Shown one piece after another: positions 9,706-21,219 of a DNA stretch of 51,588 bases. The stretch comes from Chara braunii (lineage: Eukaryota > Streptophyta > Charophyceae > Charales > Characeae): the NCBI GenBank assembly GCA_003427395.1, contig BFEA01000670.1, positions 612,801 through 664,388 on the forward strand. Direction: 5' to 3'. The notes under the pieces are model-generated. The model did no database searches. It was not told the DNA's origin and worked only from the letters and a program-made list of their open reading frames with translations. Position 1 is the stretch's first letter; each line of letters opens with the position of its first letter. The position numbers and the translations under genes are program-made.

Positions 9706-10407
9706 GGCAAGTGACAAGTACAAAAAAAACATGCTGGCATTTTGTTCTGTTGGCCGAAGGACCAACTCAACAGCATTGATTGCTGCACATGGGCAACGGA
9801 TGACTGTCTGGTTCCGTTAGCTATCGTCGTACTGGAGACACAACTTGTGTAGTGCGGCAGGTCCACGACACGGACGACTTGAAAGCATGTGCAGACGCGA
9901 ACAATAGAAAGAGATAGAAAGCGTGAGTGGCGTTTCAGTAGCTCTGTTTCTGTTGCATGAAGGCTCTAGACCTACTGTTAATGTCTTACGATTCGGGCTT
10001 CTGTTGTAGACATCACAGGCCCTTCCGTTCCTGAGAATGGATATATACAAAGTTGGTCAAGAGGTGCAACCGATGTCCAGTAGTCAAACAGACTGTCACA
10101 TAGGTGGGGAAAGGTGAAGTGGTCAGCTCAATTGCCCATGAAAGAAGCTGCAGCCTTCTTGTAGTCTTCAAAGCTCGTAACATGGCGATGGTAATCCACG
10201 TACAGTCCAGCTTTAAGAGAGAGCGAGACTCGCTTGCTGTCTCCTTCATGACGCTGCAGGAAAGTCCGATGATCTCTTGTGTGTGCACATGCGAATGTAT
10301 ATGCTTGAGAAACCCGACCTTTATTCTCTGCGTATGTGGCAATCCGGCAGTCAGTGTTACATGCTCTGGGGTAGGGATTCTACACCCTCCGTTTGTCAGG
10401 CAGTTGG
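9706..10407. other. Unassigned intergenic sequence
   Basis: No supported feature. Confidence 0.35.
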
Positions 10408-10729
10408 TCAGCTAGCAACTCTCAAGTCGCGGACATCTGGCAACGTAATCTTCTTGGACGTACTGCCTATACTTCGGCAGATGCGTTGGATGGCCGGGAG
10501 CGGAGACGTGTGGTATCCCAATTCAATGATGGCTTGTATCACTGCGTCTGCATCACCAAGGGCACCGTTATCTGGAATCAAGCTGTTGGGATACTTCCGG
10601 AAAGATTTTTCAATTGCTCCTCTCGCAAGCAAGAAATCCTGCCAGATGTGCTCTGTGGGTTCGACACCGGGTTCATCAACGAAGCGGCGAAACAGCATGT
10701 AATTTACTGTAAGTGGCCTACCGACCTTG
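10408..10729 (-). CDS. Hypothetical ORF, possible terminal exon
   Basis: The first ATG is at 10698 and the stop at 10408-10410 (96 residues). The open frame continues upstream without ATG for roughly 15-20 further codons (LWNWCEILNKVGRPLTVNY), so the start may lie in an upstream exon. The segment is protein-like, with acidic and aromatic residues (FVDEPGVEPTEHIWQDFLL) and a mixed C-terminal half. No family, membrane segment or signal is recognised. A transposon-derived exon or chance frame remains possible. Confidence 0.3.
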
Positions 10730-11030
10730 TTCAGTATCTCACACCAATTCCAAAGTTTATGTTAAGTGCTGTGGTCAACTGCTTCTGTTGAAAGTCTGTC
10801 AGCCCGAAGAGGACCGCCATAGATAGCTAACTTTGTAGACGATTGTTGCGCCTGGTGGGACCCCGTTACGCGTAATAGAACTGGAATTGGAAGGCCGTGG
10901 TCTAAGCCGTGTGTCTGTCTGAGGAGATTGAGATGATGGAGCCTTGGCAATGCAGGCGCCGAGGCCCGTCTGTGAGTGTTTCCGAACATGGACTGGAAGC
11001 TGTTGAGATGGTGCAGCAGGAATGCCTGCG
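10730..11030. other. Unassigned sequence
   Basis: No supported feature. Confidence 0.3.
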
Positions 11031-11096
11031 GATGGCGTTTGGTAGTCGTCTTTTGGTGGAGCAGATGGCGTTTGGTAGTCGTCTTTTGGTGGAGAG
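11031..11096. repeat. 33-bp tandem duplication
   Basis: Two 33-bp copies (11031-11063, 11064-11096) beginning GATGGCGTTTGG, nearly identical. Confidence 0.9.
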
Positions 11097-11605
11097 GATG
11101 GCTGATGAGCAGTGTTGGGCTGTGATGGTTGGTTTGTTGGAGTACGAGTTGTATTAGCAACACAACCGTGTCAGTGATTGTTGACTTGGTCCAGTCAATG
11201 CACGGTGATGTGTGACGCTATTTGTTGCAGTCGGTTGGAGCTACTGCATTGTGTACTGCTGCAGGAGATGGTGTTGTTTCGCGTGGGATTTGGTTGGGAC
11301 TGTAATGGGTTGCAAGATGCTGTGGGTCGGTATCGGACACAAAGGAACGTTTACTCGATTGCTGGCGTGGTGTTGTCATTGGGTTTGGTAATGCTTCGGG
11401 AAAGGTGAGTTTCCTGGCTTGGGAGACGACGTTCGATGTGGAGCTCACAATGCGAGGAGGGCTGCGAAGCAGGTGCAGCAAGCTGGTCTGCTGTTTGTCC
11501 CAAAGGGAGTGCAGTGGTGTTTGGCTGATGAGAAGGTGCACGAGCGTTGTTTTGTGAAGAGTGGCGCGGCTGGGATATGGTCTGATGAGTGGTAGGTGTG
11601 TCCCC
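11097..11605. other. Unassigned sequence
   Basis: GT-rich sequence without a supported gene. Confidence 0.3.
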
Positions 11606-12085
11606 GGCTACCTACCTCGACGACATGATTTCTCACGCACCCCCTCCCCAAATTCTGGTGACTGCAACCTTCCCTCGACTTTCATGCCAGAACACCCCCA
11701 CAATTTCTTTCTTTTTCCCTTTTTCTTTTTTTCCTGTCTTTTCTTCACAGCAATTTGAACCGCCAACCTCCAGGGCTACCTACCTCGACGACATGATTTC
11801 TCACATGCTCCCGTCGCCAAATTCCGGTGACTGCAACCTTCCGTCGACTTTCATCTCAGCATGATTCCCCCACGATTTATTTCCCCCCCCCCTCTTTTTT
11901 TTATGTTTCTTCTCTTTTCTTTACAACAATTCTTTTGCACCTAAGTGCCATTCAGATAGTGGTGGGTTCCGGCCCTATCATCGCCCACGGCACGCTTCAC
12001 CACGCCCCCGCCCCCGAACAAATTCTGGTGAGTGCAACCTTCCGTGTACCTTCAGCTTCCGTTTTACCTGTTTTCACCATATGAC
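11606..12085. repeat. Three diverged copies of a ~170-200 bp repeat
   Basis: The motif AATTCTGGTGACTGCAACC or a close variant recurs at 11651, 11820 and 12021. The first two copies also share GGCTACCTACCTCGACG (11606, 11774) upstream and CCCCCAC then T/C-rich sequence downstream. The third copy is more diverged. Origin unknown. Confidence 0.75.
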
Positions 12086-12337
12086 CACCTGGATTCGAAC
12101 CCCCGTCCTTCAAAAAACAAGAAACAAAAACAAACACAAAACAGAAGAAAACAGAACCGAAAGACGAAAGAAGAAGACAAAACCGGCAAGCACATCACAC
12201 TGACAACCGCAAATCACGTGGCACATCTTCACAAACGCTCCACAACCAAAAGCCACACCGCACACCTACCAAACCACATTCACATCGCACGCTCCAAAAT
12301 CGCCCAACCGAGAACTTGCTAATGTGGCAGACTCTCA

Positions 12338-12386
12338 GACCACAAGAACACCGACGCAGCTCGGACCACAAGAACACCGATGCAGC
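12338..12386. repeat. 26-bp tandem duplication
   Basis: GACCACAAGAACACCGA is repeated at 12338 and 12364, directly beside the hairpin at 12395-12433. Confidence 0.85.
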
Positions 12387-12394
12387 CCAACGCT

Positions 12395-12433
12395 GGCCGT
12401 GCGATGTAAATTCGAGTTTTACATTGCACGGCC
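12395..12433. repeat. 16-bp inverted repeat (hairpin)
   Basis: GGCCGTGCGATGTAAA (12395-12410) and TTTACATTGCACGGCC (12418-12433) pair over 16 bp with one position that becomes G.U in RNA, around a 7-nt loop. Function unknown: transposon end, RNA hairpin or cruciform. Confidence 0.8.
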
Positions 12434-13051
12434 GAAGACGCCAGTTGATCAAAAGAAAAGAGCCCTCGGCTGGTAAACCTTAAAACATTCTAAGAAAACC
12501 TTGAGAGTCCCTGCGAAGCGCCCCGTCCACTGGTCTGACACACATACGCAATTCCACAGCGGAAAGAGGTGACACTTGCAGATGAAAGAAAAACACACAC
12601 CCTGGTGAAAAGAGGTGGCGATTACAGTTGAAAGAACAAACACAAAACGGGATGAGCGAGCGGCCGAAAAGCGCACACCAAAACAAAACGAAAGATGGAC
12701 GACTCGTGAAACGACCATCCCATGCACGCTTCTTCTGGATCGTTTCCGGTAAGCAACTGACCGATTGCCGACATCAAACTCGTCACAAATGCATTCCCAT
12801 CTTTACGTAACAAAGTCACTAACCCGCCGCAAAAGACACAGGACATGTGCTTTCTTAAACAGCAAGGTTCTAAGAACCCACTCTTCCCCATTCCTCCTTC
12901 CTCTACATACCGAAACACAAGCAAGAACCTGTACCTGAAGAAGCTTGTTTAGGCCTCACCACCTATAGGTCTTACCTAAATATTCAAGTAGAGTCTCCAC
13001 CTAAACATGCTCTGTCAAAACCTGTGCCTGAAGAAACCACATTCCCTGCTA

Positions 13052-13057
<6 letters not shown>
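12434..13057. other. Unassigned sequence
   Basis: No supported feature. Confidence 0.35.
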
Positions 13058-13111
<54 letters not shown>

Positions 13112-13122
13112 CACACACACAC
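13058..13122. repeat. (AC)n microsatellite
   Basis: About 32 AC units with one G interruption. Confidence 0.95.
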
Positions 13123-14227
13123 ATTGCAAATCAAAATACAACCGTGTCAAGCATCGTTCCGAGCGTCTGGACGATATTGGAGGCCATCAAGTGCGAGACG
13201 TTCTCCTCTAGGTGCCGCCGAGCGTCTTGCCTGCCTACATTTGCGATTGCCAGCTTCTCCGGTGGCAAGCTATCTTCCTCCTGCACCGCTTTGTTATATC
13301 TTTGCGCCAAGTCCAGCATCTCCTGTCAATTGCAATGCAGAAAGTTTTCATACCCACACCCGAATACTTCATCAGCGACTAGAAATCCAATTCCAGCATC
13401 TCCTGTCAATCTCTTGTTACATCTTTGCTATATCTTTGTGCCGGCAAAGTTTTCATAGAACCAGGTCTCTGCAGTGCAGGGGGAACTCCCAAGGCAAAGG
13501 AATTGAAAGGATCCAGCCAAGCTTCGCTGGACTTGAACAGCAACAAGATGGCCGGCGGTTGTTTCTTACATGTTCTCAGTTAGCCATCAATCATCAGGAA
13601 CTGGACACAGCCCCCCATGTGGCTGAACGGTACACACATGAAACTGTTAGCAAACAGACCATGAGTTCAAAATGCAAAGGAGTCCGATCCAACTAATACA
13701 ACAATTTTTGGGGCTAGACCCTTCATTGACAAAAAAAAGAAGAACAAAAAAGATGAGAGAATCAGGAAAATCGGTGACAATTCCACACACAGAAACACGT
13801 TTCAGCAAAGCACAAACCCAAAACAGTTCCTTTCAGAAAACCACATTCTTCCATGTGCTCCGAAAAAGCAGCCCAGCCCGCGGAAATGACAATTCCTTAC
13901 AGAAAGGGCTAACTGCTGCTTGCATACTCCGCAGATGTGCCATCTCGATTGCATGCAAATGTGAATATCATATTTTCCCACTTTGATTCTCGTTCCAAGC
14001 GTCTGGACGATATGCACGAATGTTCGCGAACTGTAAACAAGTACTCAGCAGTCAGCAACTAGACCTATCTCTGTTCATAAGCACTCTTGGGGCTTCATTT
14101 CTACCTCAAATGTTTGCTTGCGATAAGAAGTGCTAGAAAAGCTCTTAAGCACTGCAGGCAATTCCTAGCCAAGACCCAAGGACACCAGGCAGTAAATGCA
14201 AGATGCAAGATGCAGCACGAGCAGACG
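13123..14227. other. Unassigned sequence with short duplications
   Basis: CCAGCATCTCCTGTCAAT is repeated near 13313 and 13394, and GCGTCTGGACGATAT near 13161 and 13999. No gene is recognised. Confidence 0.4.
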
Positions 14228-14277
14228 ATAAGGTGCCTTTTCGTTTTTTTTTTTGTTTTTGTTTTTAATAAGGTGCC
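14228..14277 (-). repeat. T-rich insertion between 10-bp direct repeats
   Basis: ATAAGGTGCC occurs at 14228-14237 and 14268-14277, with about 30 bases of nearly pure T (two G interruptions) between. This is a third tail-only insertion candidate. Confidence 0.5.
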
Positions 14278-14654
14278 ATTTTTACCACTCATCACTCTGC
14301 AATGCCGAGAGATAAATGGGGTAAACACGACTCGCTAGTCTGCCGGCTCATCGAGTTCCTGTCGAGTACGGCAAAAGAAGGCATATGGGGAACGGGGACC
14401 TCAGTCGCCCCTTGGTTGAGATTACGAAATCATACGAAATTGTGAACATGAGGCAAAACAGAAGTCAGCAGTTGGAAATAGGACACCCCGGGATGTTCTG
14501 TTCAATCAAAACGATTCGGTCGGAAATTAATTAATGGAATTTCCGTTCCGAAGATAGGACCAAAAAGTGACCCAAACCCATTCCTGCATTTACAGAAGCC
14601 TGGCGTTCTCCATGGGTTTAGTAAAACCAGCATGTCAGCGTGCCATGTGGGAAG
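14278..14654. other. Unassigned sequence
   Basis: No supported feature. Confidence 0.35.
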
Positions 14655-14872
14655 CGGATGGTCACGGAGCTGGAGTTGAGTACTGGATTATTCCGCAAGA
14701 CGTTACTTTTTCAATTCTCAAGCGGATGGTCACGGAGCTGGAGTTGAGGACTGGATTATTCCACAAGACGTTAAGGACTGGATTATTCCACAAGACACCA
14801 TGCCAAGACGTTACTTTTGCAATTCTCAAGCATCACATTTTCAAGTTAAGGACTGGATTATTCCACAAGACC
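14655..14872. repeat. 69-bp duplication with nested 24-bp repeats
   Basis: GCGGATGGTCACGGAGCTGG is present at about 14655 and 14724. The phrase GGACTGGATTATTCCACAAG then recurs three times (about 14746, 14774, 14852). It is a locally expanding tandem repeat with no gene. Confidence 0.85.
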
Positions 14873-16071
<1,199 letters not shown>

Positions 16072-16120
16072 ACATCGTGTGTTTGTGGGAAACCCTACAA
16101 AAAAGCATGACTGAGCGATC

Positions 16121-16151
16121 CTGTTTCGTTGGACTTTCACCAACTCATTGG
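16121..16151 (-). pseudogene. Degenerate hammerhead-like core, copy 3
   Basis: Minus strand: stem II arms GTTGG (16144-16140) and CCAAC (16132-16128) pair fully around a 7-nt loop and are followed by GAAA (16127-16124). The first conserved box reads CCAATGA instead of CTGATGA, so catalysis is not expected. The sequence 5' of the core on this strand (16152-16173) is shared with copy 2. Confidence 0.6.
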
Positions 16152-16185
16152 GAGGTTGAACCCTGACAGTCTGCCCACATTTTGC

Positions 16186-16272
16186 ACGCGTGCGTGAATG
16201 TGCATACGTGTGCGTGTGCATGTGTGCGTGCATGCATGTGCGTGCATGCATGTGCGTGCGTTCGTGTGTGTG
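16186..16272. repeat. Alternating purine-pyrimidine tract
   Basis: Almost 90 bp of GTGCGTGCATGCATGTG-type alternation, a typical Z-DNA-prone sequence. No coding role. Confidence 0.7.
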
Positions 16273-16675
16273 CTTGAGCGGGCGAGCAGGTAGGCGTCCA
16301 TGTGAGTGTGTGGTGTCAAGTTCGCTATCATCACGTCTGTGCGCCGCCAAAGATATGTGTGGGAAAAGGGCCGAACCGCTACGCCCAATAGGAGACCGGC
16401 CCGCCTGTAACCGTTTTTTTCATTGGCCTGGCAGCCCGTTGGGCTGCACACTTCTAGCCTGGGCCATTGGCCAACCGGCACCAGGCCGAGGCCCCAGATC
16501 GTCACGCGATGTTAAAATCTTAAGATCGCACGTCTATCCTGGCCATGGCCCGGTAACCGTGAATGACCTGGATCGATCGTGCAACAATCCGGGGCGTCGG
16601 CCTGGTAGGACCACGGACGGCGACGATGACAGGTTCCTCACCTTAGCGATTTCTATATGTTTAGGGAAGGGCAAA
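16273..16675. other. GC-rich unassigned sequence
   Basis: Long open frames are compositional; no domain is recognised. Confidence 0.35.
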
Positions 16676-16689
16676 AAATATATATATAT

Positions 16690-16816
16690 AGTCAAACAGA
16701 GCTGCCCGGTAAACCGTAGGCAGAGAGGGAGAAGAGGACAACAAACGAGGGGCTGTGGCAAACTGTTTCGTCGGAGTTCACCAACTCATCAGGAGGCTGA
16801 ACCCTTAACAGTCTGC
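16690..16816 (-). repeat. Dispersed repeat with hammerhead core, copy 2
   Basis: Nearly the full length of copy 1 (1885-1996) is present, preceded on the plus strand by (TA)n at 16679-16690. It includes the CTGCC...GGCAG hairpin (about 16701-16722) and extends further past the core, sharing about 20 bp with copy 3 at 16152-16173. Confidence 0.7.
16763..16792 (-). ncRNA. Hammerhead-ribozyme-like core, copy 2
   Basis: Minus strand: CTGATGA (16792-16786), arm GTTGG (16785-16781), 6-nt loop, arm CCGAC (16774-16770), GAAA (16769-16766). Stem II closes with one U.G pair. Both conserved boxes are intact. As in copy 1, helix I and the cleavage triplet are not resolved. Confidence 0.65.
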
Positions 16817-17213
16817 AGAATCCCCTAACTGATTACACTGTAAGTGATAATCCACCTTAACCCCGGCTGTGGTTAAGCATCAACGACTGCCCGACAACTG
16901 ATTCCCTGAGGTGGGCACCAACCACTGCCCTCAAAGTACCTGTGGCAAAAGTCAACGCAGACTATCACTCACCCACACCAGATGGAAAACTCTACAGACT
17001 GTCGGTTCACACCCCATCACAAGCAAGCAAACACCCACGAAACAAAGAAAGGTATGTCACAGCCAAAATATATATTGTCACATAATATATAATATATATA
17101 TTCACGGATAGTTGTTTCTATAAAGGTATATATTTGATAGTAAGGGACTAAGGCCGAAGGGCCGCCGCCTGGCGGCGCCTATGGTCGCCTCTTCAATCTC
17201 TATATTATATATA
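16817..17213. other. AT-rich unassigned sequence
   Basis: Contains an ATATATATTGTCACAT junction motif (about 17068-17083) also seen near 22556, and a GC-rich palindrome GCCGCCGCCTGGCGGCGCC near 17161-17179. Confidence 0.4.
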
Positions 17214-17254
17214 TCGTCAAATAGAACTGCCCGGTAAACCGTAGGCAGAGAGGG
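17214..17254 (-). repeat. Fragment of the hammerhead-bearing repeat
   Basis: Contains the CTGCC...GGCAG hairpin part of the family but stops before the ribozyme core, at a (TA)n tract. Confidence 0.7.
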
Positions 17255-17261
17255 ATATATA

Positions 17262-17500
17262 TATCTATTTGGTCACATAACTATGAACTAAAAGAACGCA
17301 ATTTGCAAAACAAACGGCAAAAATTAAAAATTACAAAAACAAGACAAACATGAAGGGCACAGTGAAACCATTCATTTTTCTCATTCTTCTGTTGACTCCT
17401 CTTTCACCGTGCCTCTCACGTACAAGGCTCGCCACGTTGATGAAGTTGAGCACGAGCTGCCCCCATCCCCGTGTGCCATAACAGCCCACTTGTACGCTGT
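17262..17500 (-). repeat. Retroelement-tail-like repeat with conserved peptide, copy 1
   Basis: This segment aligns with 22556-22782. In the minus direction both encode a similar stretch (RGWGQL.LNFINVASL, then RERH....V.RRMR) followed by an AT-rich untranslated part ending in GTCAC/TA sequence. Conservation at the peptide level suggests the end of a coding region, possibly of the Penelope-like element, but I do not recognise the domain. Confidence 0.45.
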
Positions 17501-17679
17501 AAGAAAGGGGTAGAGTGAAGGGGGATGGGATAAACACATCAGGGCACAGCCATAAATTTTTCTCTCACCTCACATACTTTTAACTGGCATTCTGCCATGT
17601 CATCGAGCACATCTCTTTCACTACCTACCTACCAGTACTCCTAAGGCTATGCTTTCTACCTCTCTTCGGTGAAGGGAGG

Positions 17680-17710
17680 TTACCTCTCTCGGTGGAGTGG
17701 AGAGAGGTAA
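17680..17710. repeat. Perfect 10-bp inverted repeat
   Basis: TTACCTCTCT (17680-17689) and AGAGAGGTAA (17701-17710) around an 11-nt loop. No associated gene. Confidence 0.7.
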
Positions 17711-17963
17711 GGGCATGTTTGCCCCTTTGCCCTAGCATTGCCGGTGGGGGCCTGGCTAACACAAGGGCCGAGCATTTGCCAGTAACTGTGCCTCCCTTTT
17801 CATCTTCCCCCACCCGCACCAAAAGCCGACACTCTCTCCCACACACCACATGCAACCCACTCACACCGCACGGTTTCATTTTTTCTTTGACGCGCAGCAG
17901 AAATCCGCCTCAAGAAAAAAAGGCTCCGAATTGTCAACGCACAAGGACACTCTTCGATGCACT
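17711..17963. other. Unassigned sequence
   Basis: No supported feature. Confidence 0.3.
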
Positions 17964-18163
17964 GTGAGTTCAGCAGCAGCCGTCGATGCTAGAACGTTCC
18001 AATTCCACAAATTGGCTAACGTCTTCCCCCGAATACAACGTACGGTCATTATAGCTGTACTTAGTGAGTTCAGCAGCAGCCGTCGATGCTAGAACGTTCC
18101 AATTCCACAAATTGGCTAGCTCTTCCCCCGAATACAACGTACGGTCATTATAGCTGTACTTAG
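17964..18163. repeat. 100-bp tandem duplication
   Basis: Two ~100-bp copies (starting GTGAGTTCAGCAGCAGCC at 17964 and 18064), almost identical. Each ends in the left arm of a CACTA-like MITE. Confidence 0.9.
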
Positions 18164-18226
18164 ACTGAAAGATACCCCAAATTCAACTAGAATGACCGTG
18201 CGTTGTATTCGAGGGAAGACTGTAGT
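18110..18226. mobile_element. CACTA-like MITE
   Basis: CTTCCCCCGAATACAACG with downstream TACGGTCATT (about 18121-18149) is inverted as AATGACCGTGCG and TTGTATTCGAGGGAAG (about 18191-18219), ending CTGTAGTG. A TAGTG end and the CACTA start of related copies at 45,765 and 46,210 indicate a CACTA-type miniature element of about 105-115 bp. The left arm here has lost its CACTA end. Confidence 0.6.
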
Positions 18227-18633
18227 GCATTCAAGACTCTGAACATGTTCCATAGGGATCTGAAAACGGACAATTGGATGGAGCAAGGACACATGTCATG
18301 ACTTGTGTCAGTGCCACCAAGGAGGCCATCGCAACAAGAACCTGGTGGCTTTAATACCCCTATTCGGGCCGGCAGGCGAAGCACAGTTTTTCATGGACAT
18401 CTGCTCCACCCTTCCCCAATACTACTAGTCAATATGGTTTCGACTCACTCGCTGGGCCTACCTGGATGGTCTTCTCATTCATCTGGCTGTGTTGATGGAA
18501 TCGCTCCAATGTGAGTCCACTGGCCCACCACTTTTTGTGAAGGTTCAACAGCATCTTCTCCTCCAACTCGTTCTTTCGATAATTTATTCCAATCGAATAG
18601 TAATGCCGATTCAGTCCATGAATCAATGCCTGC
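18227..18633. other. Unassigned sequence
   Basis: No supported feature. Confidence 0.3.
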
Positions 18634-18659
18634 AACACACACACACACACACACACACA
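18634..18659. repeat. (AC)n microsatellite
   Basis: Thirteen AC units. Confidence 0.95.
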
Positions 18660-18954
18660 GTGCCAAAGCAACGCACCACTTTGCCTGTTGAGTGACAGAA
18701 GAAACCTGGGACTTTCTGATGAAGACATGTACAGACATATGCATACACTGTGGTGCACCGCCAATGGTCAGCAGGCCGTTTACCAGCACATGCTAACGGG
18801 CCTACACTGGGACCCGTAGGCAGCTACCGGCCCTCCACAGGACTGGCACCGTTTGACTGAGGAGCCACTGCCAATACAGTCCTGCGGAGGCAAGGAGGGA
18901 GGCCTGTCTTCGTCATAATCATCAATCAATAAAGCTGTCTTCTTTCTCGTTTTG

Positions 18955-18993
18955 TTCTTCTTCTTCTTCTTCTTCTTCTTCTTCTTCTTCTTC
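18955..18993. repeat. (TTC)n microsatellite
   Basis: Thirteen TTC units, followed by a T/C-rich stretch to about 19115. Confidence 0.95.
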
Positions 18994-19115
18994 AGTCTCT
19001 GGCTTTCCTTCTTCGCCAGAAAAGAGGCTTCATCTTCATTTTGCCCTTCTGGAGTTCTCTCTCTCTTCTCTCTTTCTTTAAGTTTTTTCTTTTTTTCCTT
19101 CCTTTTCTTGACGGA

Positions 19116-19439
19116 TCTCTATGTATGGGGATCCAATGATCCGCAAAGTGATCAAAAGGACTTGAATGGATAATGCAGTGTCAGCAAAGCATCAACAAGC
19201 AATGTACATTCAGATACATATGAAAATCGCACAATGTAGCACAGCGGAAGACTCACAGATATGACCTGGGACCGCACACATAGACAAAAGGTCCCTCCTT
19301 GATCACGCACATGGCGAGATACCACGGATGAGGAGATGGGGGGAGAGGCTAGATGAAGATGGAGATGAGGGACAAGACCAAGACCGCGATAGCGAAGTCC
19401 AAAAATAGTCTCCCTGCCAAATGCCCACAAAACATCGAA
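19116..19439. other. Unassigned sequence
   Basis: No supported feature. Confidence 0.3.
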
Positions 19440-20260
19440 TCAGATCCTGGGCCTCGTGGCCTGATGTAACCTGCCTGTTAGGAGGAGGAAGAGGAGGAGG
19501 AGAGGAAACGAGGAAGAAGGTGAGATGGAGGGCGAGAGCAAGAAGAAGAAGATGTCGTCCTCCCCGCTATCTCACCTGCAGGTAACGGCCGCCATGTACT
19601 AACTGTCGCCGAGTGCCTCCTCTGTGCTGCAGCGCGCTGGCGTGAAGACCTGCCATGGCACCCAGGTAAGATCTCCGCCGGCGCAGGTATGGCCTCCGCC
19701 TCACTCCCTACCTACACCTCTACCTCTAGCGTAGCGCTGTCGCGCTGCTCTAGCAGCATGCCGCCCAAGAAGTGAGCAACTGAAACTGTGTGTCTTCCCT
19801 GGCGTGGCCCAGCTATAAGTAGCGCTGGGCCTCGCGGGTGTGCCTTTGTGTGCCTCTGGTCCTGGCCTCAAAACGGCCTGCCTGGGTCCCTACCGGACGT
19901 CCTCCCTGCTGATGCAGCAGGGAGCATGCACTACCGGACGAAAATGGACCTGGCCCAACAGCGCCTTCCTACGTCCGTACCAGGCCAAAACGTGGCTGTG
20001 TCCGAACAGACCGAAAGTCTTTTCGGACTAACTGCAAGCACAAAACGACGCCTGAACAGACAAAAATAGGACAGCAAATAAATAAATGCTGCCTCAAATC
20101 TAAACCTCAACCCTAAGGCCAGACGTGGGCCTCCAGGGCGCGCGTCTGAGGGGCGTGCGGCCTGGGGGACCCCAGCAACCGTCGGACCCCCAAAATGAGG
20201 CCCGTGCGCAGGCTCAGCATGTAACAGTCACTCTTCTGTGCAAGGTGCTATGTGCTTCTT
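19440..20260 (-). repeat. GC-rich block, possible solo LTR
   Basis: A GC-rich block with a TATA-like CTTATAG on the minus strand (about 19812-19818) inside GGCCCAGC...GCTGGGCC symmetry, followed on that strand by a purine-rich leader. The arrangement resembles the presumed E1 LTR at 24.9-25.6 kb and E4's LTR, but I found no TG...CA ends or target duplication. Confidence 0.25.
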
Positions 20261-21219
20261 GAAAGCAGACAGGCAAATTGACCGTTCCCGCACAATTACA
20301 CAAATGGGAGGAATTGTGTACCCAGTAGAGGGAGACAAAAAAGGTATTCCTGGGTAAAGTGCGCCTTCCATTTGTGCGGCTGAGCGGGAAGTGCCCACTC
20401 TACTGTCTGCTTGCTAGAAGCACATTGTACCTTGCAGAGAAGAATGGACAAGAGAATAGGCAGGGAGAAGAAGACGCTGCATCGTGAGTACAGGAAGAAA
20501 GAGGTTAGGCGTTGAGAGCATTCTTCCCTGAAGATGAGAGAGAAACAGTATGGACGCTGTGCATGATGCCAGGGTAAACCCAAAACAAAAGCCTCAATGC
20601 AGCACTCACCACAGAAGATCCCACAGAACATGCCCGAAAAATATTCATGACAACGACACGTCAGTTCTAGAGGCAATAAATGCAGAAGAAGATTCACTAG
20701 ATGAGGGCGTACACTCATCAGGTTGTCCTTCGCGAAAACTGGGCCCAGCTCTTTGTATGTTGTCGGGGAAAACTGGGCCCAGCTCTAGGCAGAAGACGTA
20801 CATCTGCATGTTAGGATGTTCACAATGAGAAAAGGTTCGGCACAGCTCTCGAGTCTAAACACATTGCTACTGAAAACATTCCAACATAGTGTTGCTCAAT
20901 GCGAGGAAGACTCACCGCGGCTTGAAACTGACGATGAGGGAGTGCACATTCTGCTGAAAATGTTTCCTCTTCTGCAACAGAGGTGTCCTGCCCTTGTGAT
21001 ATACTACTCAGAACAGAGTGCTCTTAGAATCAGATATCCATCGAGGGGCCTCGTGATATATTCCTCAGAACTGAGTGCACTTAGACTCAGAAATTCATCG
21101 ACGGGCCCACTGGCGTGAACCATAGTGCCATCATCCCACAGTTCTCATGCTCAGAAGCCCAACCAACAGCTACGTAGTGGCCACTGGCCAGATATCAACA
21201 ATACAGGCAAGAATGTGAG
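20261..21219. other. Unassigned sequence with tandem duplications
   Basis: AACTGGGCCCAGCTCT is repeated at about 20738 and 20770. A ~57-bp unit starting near TGATATA, with CTCAGAAC and GAGTGC, is duplicated at about 20997-21110. No gene is recognised. Confidence 0.45.

Noticed and set aside
12085-12115. Possible tRNA gene on the minus strand (GGTTCGAATCC-type B box)
   Set aside because: No A box or cloverleaf is found at the right distance; the 5' flank is low-complexity T/G sequence.
16190-16828. 212-codon plus-strand frame
   Set aside because: It begins in the Z-DNA-like tract and ends in the hammerhead repeat, spanning unrelated sequence types; no domain.
19788-20069. 93-codon plus-strand frame
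   Set aside because: It lies in a GC-rich LTR-like block, with no recognisable domain and composition-driven openness.
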